Source: Fistulifera solaris (taxonomy: Eukaryota > Bacillariophyta > Bacillariophyceae > Naviculales > Stauroneidaceae). Taken from it: a stretch of DNA of 64,000 nucleotides. The DNA is taken from contig AP026125.1 of the NCBI GenBank assembly GCA_030295235.1, positions 1,984,001 to 2,048,000 on the forward strand, given 5' to 3'. A model generated the notes under the pieces. It saw only the letters and a list, made by a program, of their open reading frames with translations. It was not told the DNA's origin and did no database searches. Shown piece after piece: positions 10,517 through 20,805 of this stretch. The first letter of the stretch is position 1; each line of letters starts with the position of its first letter. A program made the position numbers and the translations under genes.

Positions 10517-11305
10517 ATGGTCGGACACAAAACAATCAACTCTTGGCTTTGGATGCTTATGAGCATCGTACATCGGTCACACAGTTTGGTGGCACCTGCA
10601 TCACGAAGAGACTTCCTGGACCGGATCGCTTATTTGTCCAGTTCCACTATTTTCACTTCATCGGCCGAAACACCATTCCGTACATCGGCTTACGGGAAAC
10701 AGGAGTACACAAATTCCATCACGGCTAGTAAAGACACGAATCTTTCACCGGCCGAAGCGTACGACACAATACGCGATCGCGTGCCGTTGAAAAAGGATGG
10801 AGTAGCTCTGGATTTGGGAGCCGGTGCTGGGCTATCTACTCAGGTGCTGTACGAAACCGGATACACCACAATTGACGCCGTCGATTGGAGTATTGCAGCA
10901 TGGGAGACTTCGGTGATCGAGCAACCCGATTCTGTCCGGTTCTTTGAACTTTCCGATCAGGAGTTTTTCAACTACATTCGGCCGACCCAACGACGATATG
11001 ATGCCATCGTTTACAACTTTGCCGTAAATCCAGAAAAGGCAGTGGCGATTGCAAAGACGTATCTGAATGATGGTGGCGTGTTACTCGCTCCATGCAACGA
11101 TCGGCGCGACTACTGGTACAAGCAGAGTTATTTGCTTCTGAACAGTAATGGCGACATAGTTTGGAAATCACAGCCTGAAGTGGGTGCTTGGTCGGTTCAG
11201 TTTCAACCAGATGTAGAGAGCAAGACGTGTACAGGGATCTGGTGTGGAGCATTTAACGGATTTGAGGACCAGCGGAGTTTGAGAAAACTCAAAATCAAAT
11301 CTTAA
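10517..11305 (+). CDS. SAM-dependent methyltransferase with twin-arginine presequence
   Basis: The 262-residue protein contains a Rossmann-type methyltransferase domain. Motif I is LDLGAGAGLST (about 98-108), followed by an acidic residue at the end of strand 2 in DAVDWS, and YDAIVYNFAVNP corresponds to motif IV. The substrate is unknown. The N-terminus has a hydrophobic stretch (about 9-25), then SRRDFLDRI at 29-37 and a second mildly hydrophobic Ser/Thr/Ala stretch. This resembles a plastid presequence followed by a Tat-type thylakoid signal, so a thylakoid location is inferred. The aspartic protease at 51570 has the same SRRDFL motif. The ORF is intact and uses the first ATG. Confidence 0.8.
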   Translation: MVGHKTINSWLWMLMSIVHRSHSLVAPASRRDFLDRIAYLSSSTIFTSSAETPFRTSAYGKQEYTNSITASKDTNLSPAEAYDTIRDRVPLKKDGVALDLGAGAGLSTQVLYETGYTTIDAVDWSIAAWETSVIEQPDSVRFFELSDQEFFNYIRPTQRRYDAIVYNFAVNPEKAVAIAKTYLNDGGVLLAPCNDRRDYWYKQSYLLLNSNGDIVWKSQPEVGAWSVQFQPDVESKTCTGIWCGAFNGFEDQRSLRKLKIKS

Positions 11306-11453
11306 TGATTGCTATTTGTTCTAGGAAACACTGCGAACACTACACACGACAGATATTGATCCACAAGTGATCGAATGCGAAAGAGATCTCTATTTTATGA
11401 TTGTTGCGTCTAGCGTCCACGCGGCAGGTATTTAGGATGGAATAAAAAGGTGT

Positions 11454-11849
11454 TCACGCACGAGGAACACGACGATCGGTTGACACTTCGTCGAATCCTG
11501 GAACCTCTTCATCAAGCGAAGATACGGATGATTTATCGGATGAGCTCTCCGATTCGGTTCCATAACCTTGTTCCACCGACTGCATGGTATGTTTTTCATT
11601 GAAACAGCAGAAGCAACATGACTTGAAGAACCACCCTAACACTATAATTGTAGTAAGAATAGTGAAGGCAGCAATCGACCCACCATCCAATCCTGTCCCC
11701 TCGTTGCAGTTTCCGTAAACCGAAGACTGATTACAGGCATCATGAAAGGAGATATTGCTACCGAGCACCGGAGAGTTGGTGGTGTTTTGGAGAAGCGACG
11801 CACCGTTCGTCTGATTCAATACATCCATAATAATGTTGTCATTCGTCAT
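11454..11849 (-). CDS. Small single-pass membrane protein, hypothetical
   Basis: This 131-residue protein has an Asn-rich N-terminal part with several N-glycosylation sequons (NQT, NTT, NIS, NQS). One transmembrane helix follows at about residues 57-75 (IAAFTILTTIIVLGWFF). A Cys cluster (CCFCCF) just inside the membrane is a likely palmitoylation site, and the tail is Ser/Glu-rich. The layout suggests a type III or type I surface protein with a short cytosolic tail. It is convergent with the methyltransferase gene. No family was recognised; the predicted topology supports a real gene. Confidence 0.6.
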   Translation of the reverse strand: MTNDNIIMDVLNQTNGASLLQNTTNSPVLGSNISFHDACNQSSVYGNCNEGTGLDGGSIAAFTILTTIIVLGWFFKSCCFCCFNEKHTMQSVEQGYGTESESSSDKSSVSSLDEEVPGFDEVSTDRRVPRA

Positions 11850-12240
11850 TCACAAAGCAATAATCTATGAACCCGACCTCGAAGCATATCTACACAGGAA
11901 AAATCAACCTGTCAACGGGATGTAATGAAGTTACGGAGTATAACTTTGCGGAATGAATAATCGAATTATACATGCGAAGGAGAAAATGAATGGCAGCAGA
12001 CGCGAGAGGCGAGATGAGGCGGAGAACAGTTTCAGTCGTGCGCCAGAACTTATTGACTAAGGTTATGGCATATTTTGGAGATGCCAAAGACCCGGCAGTT
12101 CGGAAGCTGACAGACGCAAACACGAATGAAAGACAATAAAAAAATGATGCACTTTTGTTTGTGATGGCAAAGATATCTTTTCTCTTTTCACATCATAAAA
12201 AAGAAGAGAGATCATTTATACGGACTCTTTGAAACCAACG

Positions 12241-13077
12241 ATGCTCACTCATACATCCATTTTCCTGGCTATCCTTGCTACTCTGAGTGAGAAGGCCGCT
12301 GCCGTTTGCTTTTGTCCCATTGAATGCTTCAATTGCCGAGACAACGGAGAAATCATTCGTCACCCCATCTACAAGCCCGCCCCTTGTAACGACATGGAAT
12401 CAGCGCAAGAGTGCGAAAAAGCGAACTGGGAGATCAAAGATATGCAAAACTCGCTCGTTCCGCTTGTCCTCCTTTTCCTTGAGTATGTTTGTCAGTCATG
12501 ATAATTTTGCATTTCGTCATTTGGAAGAACGTCTAACGAGTGTCATTTCACGTAAAGTGATGCAGTGCGCACCGAAAATATGACCATGATGCAAGCAGGA
12601 TATGCTAGATCCCTTGTCAGCTTGGCGTTGGAAGAGGATAAGCCGGAAGGTGACTGTGCGAACGGACTCCTCACTGATACTCCTATCAAAGATACACTGG
12701 GCAAATGTTTCTCTCCAGAACTCCTCGAACAATGTGCGATCGTGCGCGATAGAGTAAACTCTTACCAAGACAACATTCCTGTCAAATTGGAAGGATTTCT
12801 TGGCAATAACACGATGATGTATAATGACAATATGACATTGTATGACCGCTCCCTCGAGCTCAACTTGATTAACGGCGATCGGGTCGTGATTCATCCGAAA
12901 ATGGCAGACCTCATTGAGATGGTCCGCTTTCGTGGCAGTATACGTACTGCTCGCATTCGCTGTGCTTCTTTCGATGCAACCACTATTGAAATAGAGGAAG
13001 CCGGTGCGTTTGGCTTGTCGACATCGACAGCTTTCTTCTTGACCTTGCTGAGTGCAACGAGTTTCCTTTGGCTTTAA
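12241..13077 (+). CDS. Secreted Cys-containing protein, tandem paralogue A
   Basis: Exon 1 is 12241-12482, the intron 12483-12557 (75 nt, phase 2) and exon 2 12558-13077, giving 253 residues. A signal peptide covers about residues 1-21, followed by CFCPIECFNC and a second conserved block with CEKANWEI. The middle domain has conserved Cys in EGDCANGLL, KCFSPELLEQC and RIRCASFD, plus N-glycosylation sites. The C-terminus is hydrophobic and ends in the sequence (SATSFLWL), like a GPI-anchor signal. It is therefore a predicted secreted or surface-anchored protein of unknown function. The start is set by homology to the two copies downstream; a TTG 12 nt upstream was ignored. Confidence 0.82.
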
Positions 13078-13516
13078 GTAAAAAGTTTAGATGCCAATAG
13101 GATTTCTTTTGTGCTATAGTCGTTCCAGACATAGATAAGGTTATTACTTCGATCTATGACAACCACGGCTGTACTTTCGCGCGCGACAAGTTCTACTTCG
13201 TCCTGGGAACAGACGAGTTCTACAAATTTCTGCTCGTTCCGAAGGAAAACTTATTTCTGTTGCAAAGTTGTTATGTTTCGCAGTTTCCTTGTTGATCGAG
13301 AGTTGGATGCCAGACGATGAGGCAAGAGCGAGGACGAGATTATTATTTGCAGTCGACTAGCCACCGGCAACCGGCACTCGTCAGCGTGCAAAGATCCGGC
13401 ACATGGAAGGTGACATCGGCAGACACGAATGAAAAATGATGCGTAAAAAAATCTTTTTCGTTCGCCACAAAAAACAAAGGGAACAGATTTCATCACAAAA
13501 TATTTGAAGCAGAAGA
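13078..13516. other. Spacer duplicated along with the secreted-protein genes
   Basis: This spacer contains a block near 13159 (CACTTTCGCGCG-like core with ACAAGTTCT) that recurs near 14424 in the next spacer. It shows that the tandem duplication unit included flanking non-coding DNA. No other gene was seen. Confidence 0.6.
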
Positions 13517-14342
13517 ATGTTCACTCGTTCATTCATTTTCTTTTTCGCTATCGCCTCTAGTCTGTGGGTGAAGGCAGCTGGCGTTTGCTTTTGCCCCGAT
13601 GAATGGGTAAACAGAGCATCCAGCGGCTGGAGCATTTTTAGACCCGCCGCTTGTAAGGACATGAAAGCAGCGCAAGAATGCGAGAAAGCCAATTGGGAGA
13701 TCTCAGACATGCAAAGCTCACTTGTGTCTCTTGTTTTGCTATTCCTCAAGTAAGTTTCACAGCATGATGGCTGCTGCATTTTATTGTTTTGAAGCACGAG
13801 CTAACGATTAAGTCGCTCCAAAGAGACGCAGTTCGCACTCAGAATATGAACACGATGCAAGCTGGCTACGCTAGATCCCTTCTCAGTTTGGTATTGGAGG
13901 ATGATAAGCCGGAAGGCGACTGCGCGAACGGACTCCTCGCCGATACTCGTATCCAAGATACCTTGGCGAAATGCTTTTCTCCCGAACTCCTTGCTCAATG
14001 TGCGCTCGTTCGCGATGAAGTAAACTTTTACCAAGACAACCTCACTGTTAAACTCGAGTCTTTCCTCGGCAACAGCACGATGACGTACAGCGACAATATG
14101 ACCCTGTTTGACCGTCCCTTGAGCTCAATTTAATTGACACCGATCGGGTTGTAATTCACCCGAATATGGCAGACCTCATTGAGATGGTCCGCTATTGTGC
14201 GAGCATTCGGACGGCTCGCATCCGTTGTGCTTCGTTTGATGCCGCCACCATTGATATCGCTCAAGCCGGTGCTTTGGGCTTGTCGACCTCGACAGCCTTC
14301 TTCTTGACCTTGCTGAGTGCTGCGAGTTTCCTTTGGCTTTAA
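13517..14342 (+). CDS. Secreted Cys-containing protein, tandem paralogue B (frame break)
   Basis: Exon 1 is 13517-13749, the intron 13750-13823 (74 nt, phase 2, same position as in A and C) and exon 2 13824-14342. The frame is lost near 14114 (GACCGTCCC; the paralogues have one more base), giving an early stop at 14131. Downstream of the break, the conserved blocks (IHPNMADLIEMVR, RIRCASFDAA, hydrophobic tail) remain open in the shifted frame. One added T gives 250 residues, equal to copy C. Its first Cys block is diverged (CFCPDEWVN instead of the CxCPxxCFNC of the others). It is either a sequence error or a very recent pseudogene. Confidence 0.75.
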
Positions 14343-14872
14343 ATATAAGTTTACTTGTGAATCAGATTTCTCTCGTTATAGGCGCTCGCTCCAGATATAG
14401 CTAAGGCCATTGCTTCAAAAGCTATGATAATCATGGCTGCACTTTCGCGCGACAAGTTCTTAATTGTCCACGGAACAAAATTGTTCGGCCACTTTGTGCT
14501 CTTCTTCCCGAGGGAGTTATCTCGTGACATAGCAAGTAGCCTTTGCGACGTACCAAGAGTAAAAAAAGACAAAGTTCTTTTGCAACCATGTTCTTCTTCG
14601 TGTCAGAATCCTTGTCGATGAAAGAGACAGTACTTTGTAAGAGATACTACAGCCGCGTCTCATTTTTCTTTCGAACAAAGAATCTTTTTTGCGGCGTGCA
14701 ATTTCACAGATTCTTGGAAGCAGACAAGCTGACACGACTGAAAAAATGAGGGAAGTTCTTCCCCTTATAGGTACCAGGTAGCCAAGATCCTTTCGGTTAT
14801 TCTCATTTGCAAAGAACAATTACATTTGTTGAGCACACAAACCCATCTGACTGCTCTCTGTTGCGCAAGATC
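14343..14872. other. Spacer between paralogues B and C
   Basis: The first part repeats the block seen near 13159 (at 14424). The rest is AT-rich with no gene recognised. Confidence 0.5.
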
Positions 14873-15712
14873 ATGCTCACTCGTACAATCATTCTCACTC
14901 TCGCTGCCTCTGCCACTCTATGGGAGAAAGTCGCTGGCGTTTGCCTGTGCCCCATTGACTGCTTTAACTGCCGCGAGAATGGAGAAATCGTTCGTCGTCC
15001 CATCTACAAGCTTTCTGCTTGTAACGATATCGAATCCGCTCAAGAATGCGAAAAAGCCAACTGGGAGATTGCTGATATGCAAAGTTCCCTCGCATCTCTT
15101 GTCATGCTTTTCCTCGAGTAAGTAATCGTCCGTTTGTCAATGAATTTCATTCTTCCGCAATACAATCTTCTAACAACGCCTTCGCAATCACATTCGCTAT
15201 GAAGCGACGCGGTTCGGATTCAAAACATGACCTTGATGCAAGCCACGTACGCCAGATCGCTTCTCAGCTTGGCACTGGAAGACAACAAACCGGAAGGCGA
15301 CTGCGCCAACGGACTCCTTACCGACACTCCTATTAAAGGCACTCTTTCCAAGTGCTTCTCGCCGGAACTCCTGAACCAGTGTGCTCTCGTCCGCGACAAC
15401 GTCGGTTCTTATCAAGACAACATTTCAATCAAACTGGAAGGCTTCCTCGGGAATAGTACGATGAGGTACAACGATACTATGACCTTGTATGACCGCTCGC
15501 TTGAGCTGAAGTTGATTGACGGTGATCGCAATGTGATTCATCCGAAAATGGCCGACCTGATTGAAGCGGTCCGCTATCGTACGAGCATTCGGACGGCTCG
15601 CATTCGCTGCGCTTCGTTTGACGCCACCACGATTGAGATCGCTGAAGCCGGTGCCTTTGGTTTGTCTACTTTGACGGGTGTATTATTGGCCTTGCTTGTC
15701 ATGGGAGTGTAA
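14873..15712 (+). CDS. Secreted Cys-containing protein, tandem paralogue C
   Basis: Exon 1 is 14873-15117, the intron 15118-15204 (87 nt, phase 2) and exon 2 15205-15712, giving 250 residues. It is closest to copy A: signal peptide, CLCPIDCFNC, CEKANWEI, EGDCANGLL, KCFSPELLNQC, RIRCASFD, and a hydrophobic C-terminus ending in LALLVMGV. The identical intron position and phase in all three copies support tandem duplication after the intron was present. Function is unknown; a wall- or surface-associated role is inferred from the signal peptide and GPI-like tail only. Confidence 0.82.
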
Positions 15713-16086
15713 GGAATGAGCCTCTGTTTTATTTGTTTGCATAATAATTGATGATATGGAAAATGTTGACAGTTTTGAGACACAATAATAACGCCAAAAT
15801 GACTGCGGGTGATTGAGATACTTTTTCTTTTAGATTAGGGACAAGATTTCGCCAGCAGTTACGTAGTAGCTGCTGTACCGGTACGACCTTAAACCTTGTT
15901 GTATCGCTTACGTAGTACGTAGTACCGGTACTTCTTTTTTGTGCGTGAGTCAGAGCGTTCTACGAATGAAAGCGACGATGCTTGTTGTTATACACTTCTT
16001 GCATTGTTATTTGATAGTTTGCCTAATACTCGACGGAAAATTGATCTTGATCGTTTCAACACGATAAGAAGAAAAGAGGCTATGGA
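15713..16086. other. Intergenic spacer with short TACGTAGTA repeats
   Basis: Two nearby stretches contain repeated ACGTAGTA and ACCGGTAC motifs (15860-15935). No gene was recognised. Confidence 0.5.
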
Positions 16087-17414
16087 ATGAAAGCAATCGT
16101 GCAATCCAGTTGGTTCTTGGCTTACGTTCTATTCGTTCACCTTTTTCTGGCCCAAAGTACCGCCTTTGTCAATCACAGTCACACTCCACAAGAAAAAATG
16201 GTCTTTCGAAAGCTATTCGCATCACCATCCTCGTCGACTTCAGGAAGCACCGCTTTACCTGAAACGGCAATCGTGCAACAGCGATTGCGGCAAGCGCTGT
16301 GGGCGTTCTTTGCCGGCGATGCCCTCTCGTCGCCCTCTCATTGGTTTTACGGAGGACCGCGACAAATTCAACAACAGTACGGTGCCTTGCTGACGGATTA
16401 TACCAAGCCCACCGAACAACTACCTGGTTCTATTTTAAATAAGAGTAATCTACTGGGAGCGGGTCGTAGCAAGGGAGGCATGCAGCGACGATCGGATGAT
16501 GATCTTCCTCCGACTATCGTCGGACACGTCATTCTTCACGGCAAACAAGATTATTGGCATCCCTCCAAACAGATTCATTATCATGCAACTTTACAAGCGG
16601 GAGAGAACACATTGGAAGCATCACTAGCACGTGTACTGATGCGTTCCATCGTCGAAAAGAAAGGGTGTTTTGACGCCAACCACTTCCGTCAAGCCTACAT
16701 GAACTTTATGATGACACCCGGCAGCCACAATGATACTTATGCTTCGACATGTCATCGCATGTTCTTCTCCAATCTCATTTATGATAAGAAGTCACCGGAA
16801 GATTGTCCTGACAACGATGCTCATAACGTCGATACCATTGATGGCTTGATTTTGCCGACTCTCGTCAGCTTAGCCGTTGCGGCACATCCTCGGCGACCGC
16901 CGAAGATGCGGCTCGGGAGGCACAGCAGTGTGTGGCAGTTACACGTCGTAGTAAGCCTCTTCAAACGGCTACAGCTGCATGGGCGGGACTCGTGTATAGT
17001 ATCATTCGTAGAGAAAAGGAAGAGGAAAATTTGACAAACACGGTGGAAACTATGGCGAAGAGCTTGGGCCTCCCCAAGCCAAAAGTCCGCCCCACGGATA
17101 ATACCATGACAGCCTGTTATTTGGATTCGTCCCTGCCTGCGGCTCTCGATAACTTGGTCACCTTTGAATCTCAAAAGCGTAAGGGTGATGTTTCCGAAGT
17201 GTGGCGAGATTTACTTGCCATTGCCAATACAGGTGGAGAGAACGTACACCGAGCGTCCTGTATTGGTGCTATATTGGGAGCCAATAGCGACCTTCAACCA
17301 GAAGTATGGTCAAAGTCGCGTCTAGTGCAAGGATTGTACCATCGTGAAGCGTTACAGAAAGAGATCGAGGACTTCATTGCTGCGGTGACAAATTGTCCAG
17401 CACAATCGTTGTAG
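16087..17414 (+). CDS. ADP-ribosylglycohydrolase-family protein, J1-crystallin-like (frame break)
   Basis: From the ATG at 16087, a hydrophobic presequence is followed by a domain of the ADP-ribosylglycohydrolase fold: AFFAGDALSSPSHWFYG at about 75-90, and PGSHNDTYASTCHRMFF in the middle. Enzymes of this fold remove ADP-ribose from proteins or related substrates. The HW and HNDTYA motifs resemble the J1-crystallin/SelJ branch. The frame changes near 16880-16886; the continuation (EDAAREAQQC, then TGGENVHRASCIGAILGA) is the family's C-terminal helix bundle. One missing base would give 442 residues. The usual metal-binding Asp-x-Asp-Thr of the last motif is replaced (ENVHR), so hydrolase activity is doubtful. 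Confidence 0.78.
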
Positions 17415-17582
17415 TCGTGCTCGGGGGTATAATAAATTCAATCGGTCATCTTACAGATTAAACAAAGTTGTATACTTCACGGTATGAAACGTTTTACTGC
17501 ACATATTTATAACTAATTACGAATAAAGAGATCACCCGGAGAAAATGAACTTTTATACAAGCATTGTTGGCTCAAAAATTGA
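17415..17582. other. Short convergent spacer
   Basis: This is the 3' ends of two convergent genes. It is AT-rich and no separate element was seen. Confidence 0.4.
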
Positions 17583-19073
17583 TCAATCTTTTGCAGCATT
17601 GATGATAGCTGAAATTGCACTAAGTTCGCGAGATTGTTTCATCAGTGTTTGTTCCAGAATTTCTTCGTCTTTTTGGAGCGATTCTTCCATCTGAAACAAC
17701 TCCTGCAACAGCTTTTTTCGGGCTTCATACTTCTCGCTTACAGAGGTGCTCTTGGGTTTAAGAGTCTCTTGCATGATAGATTGATTTTCCATCATAGATT
17801 CTAGACTGGCCGTGAGGGAGCCAAGTCGACCATTCACTGCTCCCGAACGCTTCTTAAAAGTTTCGTGCTTGTCCATCAAGTCCCCAAGCGTATCTCTCAG
17901 TCCGTCACATTCTTGTTGGCTGCGGAGGAGCTTCCCTTGTGTTTCTGCGAGGGTCTCTCTCAGAAAATTCAATTCATCATTCTTCTTTTCCAACTCTGCA
18001 TTTGTCGACTGAGTCTCACTTAAAACTTTTTGATGATGATCAAGGAGGGCCTCGAATCGCTCTTTCCATGTCTTCGATTCCAATTCCCACGGTGCCTTGC
18101 TCTCTCGCTCAAGAAGAATCGCTTGCTGTGCAAGCTTCGCCTTCAGTTCGGAGACCTCCTTTTCTTTCTGAAGCACCATAGCAGAGAGCTTGCTTGCTTC
18201 TGTTGCCGCAGATAAAGTGCTTTTACGGCTTGCGTTGGTAGCTGTAGTATGCTTCGTCATTTTGCTAAGCCCGGAAACAACACTGTCCTCTTCTTTCTTT
18301 TCTTCTTCATCGTAAGTCCGTTGAGAAAGTGCACTCATCATGGAAGGGCGATGTGACATGGTAATAGAAGACTGTGCATGAGACAGCTTTGTTGATAGTG
18401 GGGATATCATGTTTGAGCTACTGTCGATGGAGTGTTTACTCGTCTCTTCTGAAATGACAGATGTGTCGTCAACCATCCATCGTTTCAACACCTCAATAAC
18501 GTCATCACGCTCCGGATATTCGCTTTCTTCTGCCAAATCCAAAGGAGTTTTGCCCTCCTCATCACGGGCATTAATGACACCTCTATGAGCAACCAAAATC
18601 ATATCAACAACAGAAACAGAGCTAGGGCCCCAACAAGCGAGATAATGGATCGGAAGCATCCCTCGAGGATCGCGGATTCTTGTAGCTTCCGGACAGCACA
18701 CAAGAAGCGAGCGAATGACGTCTTGGCTTGCCTGATTCCCGCAAGCGTAATGCAAGGCATACATTCCTTGGTCGTCGATGCATTTTGGTCCGTCGGGGTA
18801 TGCTTTAATAAGGGCATCGACAACGGATGCGGGCGGATGGCGAGCACAAGCTGAATGAATGGGTAAGAATCTCCACATAATTTCCTGCTCCTCCGTGGCA
18901 TCTTCCTCATCATAATGTCGAACTACCCACGTGGCGGCCTGGATCGGGTCTCGCTTACAGATTGCGATGGCATCGTCCCAGCTCTGATCCGTAATTGCCT
19001 TATACAACTCAGTGAGGTTCTTATCAAAATCCACCTCCAGCGTAGAGGGAGATACCTCAAGGTCGAATGACAT
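17583..19073 (-). CDS. Ankyrin-repeat protein with C-terminal coiled coil
   Basis: From the ATG at 19073 (MSFDLEVSPS) the protein has 496 residues. Residues 40-220 form ankyrin-like repeats (LPIHSACARHPP, YALHYACGNQAS, LPIHYLACWGPSS, KTPLDLAEES) of the diatom-common 'HxACxxxAS' style. A Ser/Thr-rich linker follows. Residues 300-490 are strongly heptad-patterned and rich in Glu, Lys and Leu, predicting a long coiled coil. It is probably a scaffold protein; no catalytic motif was seen. An upstream in-frame ATG at 19163 adds a hydrophobic stretch (LLLFAGLLVTQL) that could act as a signal anchor, but the 19073 start looks more like the family. Confidence 0.8.
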   Translation of the reverse strand: MSFDLEVSPSTLEVDFDKNLTELYKAITDQSWDDAIAICKRDPIQAATWVVRHYDEEDATEEQEIMWRFLPIHSACARHPPASVVDALIKAYPDGPKCIDDQGMYALHYACGNQASQDVIRSLLVCCPEATRIRDPRGMLPIHYLACWGPSSVSVVDMILVAHRGVINARDEEGKTPLDLAEESEYPERDDVIEVLKRWMVDDTSVISEETSKHSIDSSSNMISPLSTKLSHAQSSITMSHRPSMMSALSQRTYDEEEKKEEDSVVSGLSKMTKHTTATNASRKSTLSAATEASKLSAMVLQKEKEVSELKAKLAQQAILLERESKAPWELESKTWKERFEALLDHHQKVLSETQSTNAELEKKNDELNFLRETLAETQGKLLRSQQECDGLRDTLGDLMDKHETFKKRSGAVNGRLGSLTASLESMMENQSIMQETLKPKSTSVSEKYEARKKLLQELFQMEESLQKDEEILEQTLMKQSRELSAISAIINAAKD

Positions 19074-19634
19074 TGTTGAAAGATTTCCTTGTTCGTTCAA
19101 TGGAACTACGATACGGTTGTCCAATTGAGTGACAAGGAGGCCGGCAAAGAGGAGCAAACACAAACTTTCGCAAATTCGCCAATGGAGGTTTAGCGAGTTT
19201 GCAGCTCGACCGGCGCATGCATGCCCATGTTGTTCTCCACGTCTATCTACAGTAAGGAGAGTACACTATAGTCTATATCAAAGTCGTCACTTAGATAAAC
19301 GTTCCTATAATTTACTTATAGAAATCGAAAGTATTCTGATGGCCTACGGAGAAATTGGGCCCATCGCCTATCGCAGAATAATCGCAGTAACCTTACTGGT
19401 ACTATGTACTCTGTCACGAGTCACGAGTATTTCAGTCCTGGAAAATCCTGGAAAGAATTGAAGACGGTGTTACTGTTACAGTACTAAGGGTAAGGATCAA
19501 GAGCGTGACGTTACAGTACGACGTTACCGCTTACCTCGTTACTCACTTCTGCATTACGCTTCTCCGCTGCATGGCAATTCCGGAGGGAGTTCGAAGCAAC
19601 GAATTAACTTTTGAAATAATAATAAGAATATACC
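19074..19634. other. Divergent intergenic region
   Basis: This spacer separates the ankyrin/coiled-coil gene (minus) from ribosomal P2 (plus) and should hold both promoters. Short scattered GTTAC/TACAGTA motifs occur at 19465-19555. No gene was recognised. Confidence 0.5.
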
Positions 19635-20062
19635 ATGTCAGAAATTGCAGCGCTACTTTTATGCAAACTCGGCGGTAAGGGAGGATCAGTAGATGAGATC
19701 ACGGCGGTTTTAACGGCGGCCGGTCTCGAGGCTGACGCCGACGCCGTTTCAAGATTGGTTGGTGATATTGAAGGAAAAGATATCAACGAGCTTTTGGCAA
19801 CTGGATCTGAGCAAATCAAGAATGTTCCACTCGGAGGTGGCGGAGGCGGCGGAGGCGGTGCCGCTGCCGCTGGAGGAGCTGCTGCAGCTGAGGCTGCTAA
19901 GCCAGGTACGTGTTGTTTTCCGGAAACCTCATACTGCAAATTCGTCTAGACTCGAATACATCTCATTTTGTTATTTTCGCAGAGGAACCCGAGGAGGAAG
20001 AAGCGGAAGCTCCTGCTGTTGATATGTTCGGAGGCGGCGGCGGTGGCGGCGGTGATTATTAA
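19635..20062 (+). CDS. RPLP2: 60S acidic ribosomal protein P2
   Basis: Exon 1 is 19635-19905, the intron 19906-19982 (77 nt, phase 1) and exon 2 19983-20062, giving 116 residues. The N-terminal dimerisation domain matches P2 (LLLCKLGGKGGS, AGLEADADAVSRLVGDIEGK, INELLATGSEQI), followed by the Gly/Ala hinge. P2 forms the lateral stalk of the large ribosomal subunit that recruits translational GTPases. The C-terminus is unusual: after an acidic stretch it ends in VDMFGGGGGGGGDY instead of the common DDMGFGLFD. The start follows from homology. Confidence 0.92.
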
Positions 20063-20805
20063 AGCATCGGTGATTACATTGTCATTAAATGAATACTTTG
20101 AATTTGCTTCTTCTGTCAATCATCGGGAAATATCGCCGCTTCAAATTCAAATCTGTTGATGAATGGGAAATTCAAAGACTCGTTCAGCGATCGTGCGTCT
20201 CAGGATTGGAAGAGCAATGGTCGTTTTTGCGAAAACAATTCAAAGTTGTTGTTTCCACATTTTATTCTTTTCTGGAAGAAAATCTTGCAATTTTCTGTGA
20301 GATGCACTGTAGTAGCAACAGACCACGAGTCTTTTCGGAAGTGTGTTATCGCTTTACAATCGTTGCTCTGGGATTAAAAGTTGTTATCTTGTTCGAGTAC
20401 CTTGTTGAAAAAAGTTCACAGCACCGTCCACCTTCGTCCAAAGGGGGGCTTAGAAGTAGATGCCAATTGATTGAAAGGAGGCCCCACATCCCCACATCTA
20501 AATTTCGATCTCCTTAAAGTTGTTATGGGCTCGAGCCTCGAGCCTTGAAAATGGAAACAGGAAACAAGGGTCCCTGGCCGAGTCACAAAACTATTAGGGA
20601 CTAGATCGCTCTAGTACTTTTTAGTGGACTGTCTTTATTTCTGCCCCACCTCTTCCACTTTCTCGCTTTTCGCTCACAAAATCTCGCGCGTAAAAAGAGC
20701 CGATGGTCTTTTTCGGCGGACTTTTGCTTCTTTCGCTCTGTTGACGATTGTCAATCCTTCACAATACTTACTATCATTATCAAAACAAATCAAGTAGCTC
20801 TACCC
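20063..20805. other. Intergenic region, no gene recognised
   Basis: About 740 bp lie between P2 and the ankyrin gene. Several frames are open, but none has family features or splice structure that I trust. The last 150 bp is the likely promoter of the next gene. Confidence 0.5.

Noticed and set aside
13517-14342. Firm pseudogene call for paralogue B
   Set aside because: The frame after the break keeps all conserved codons, and one base in a short run restores it; death of the gene is not shown.
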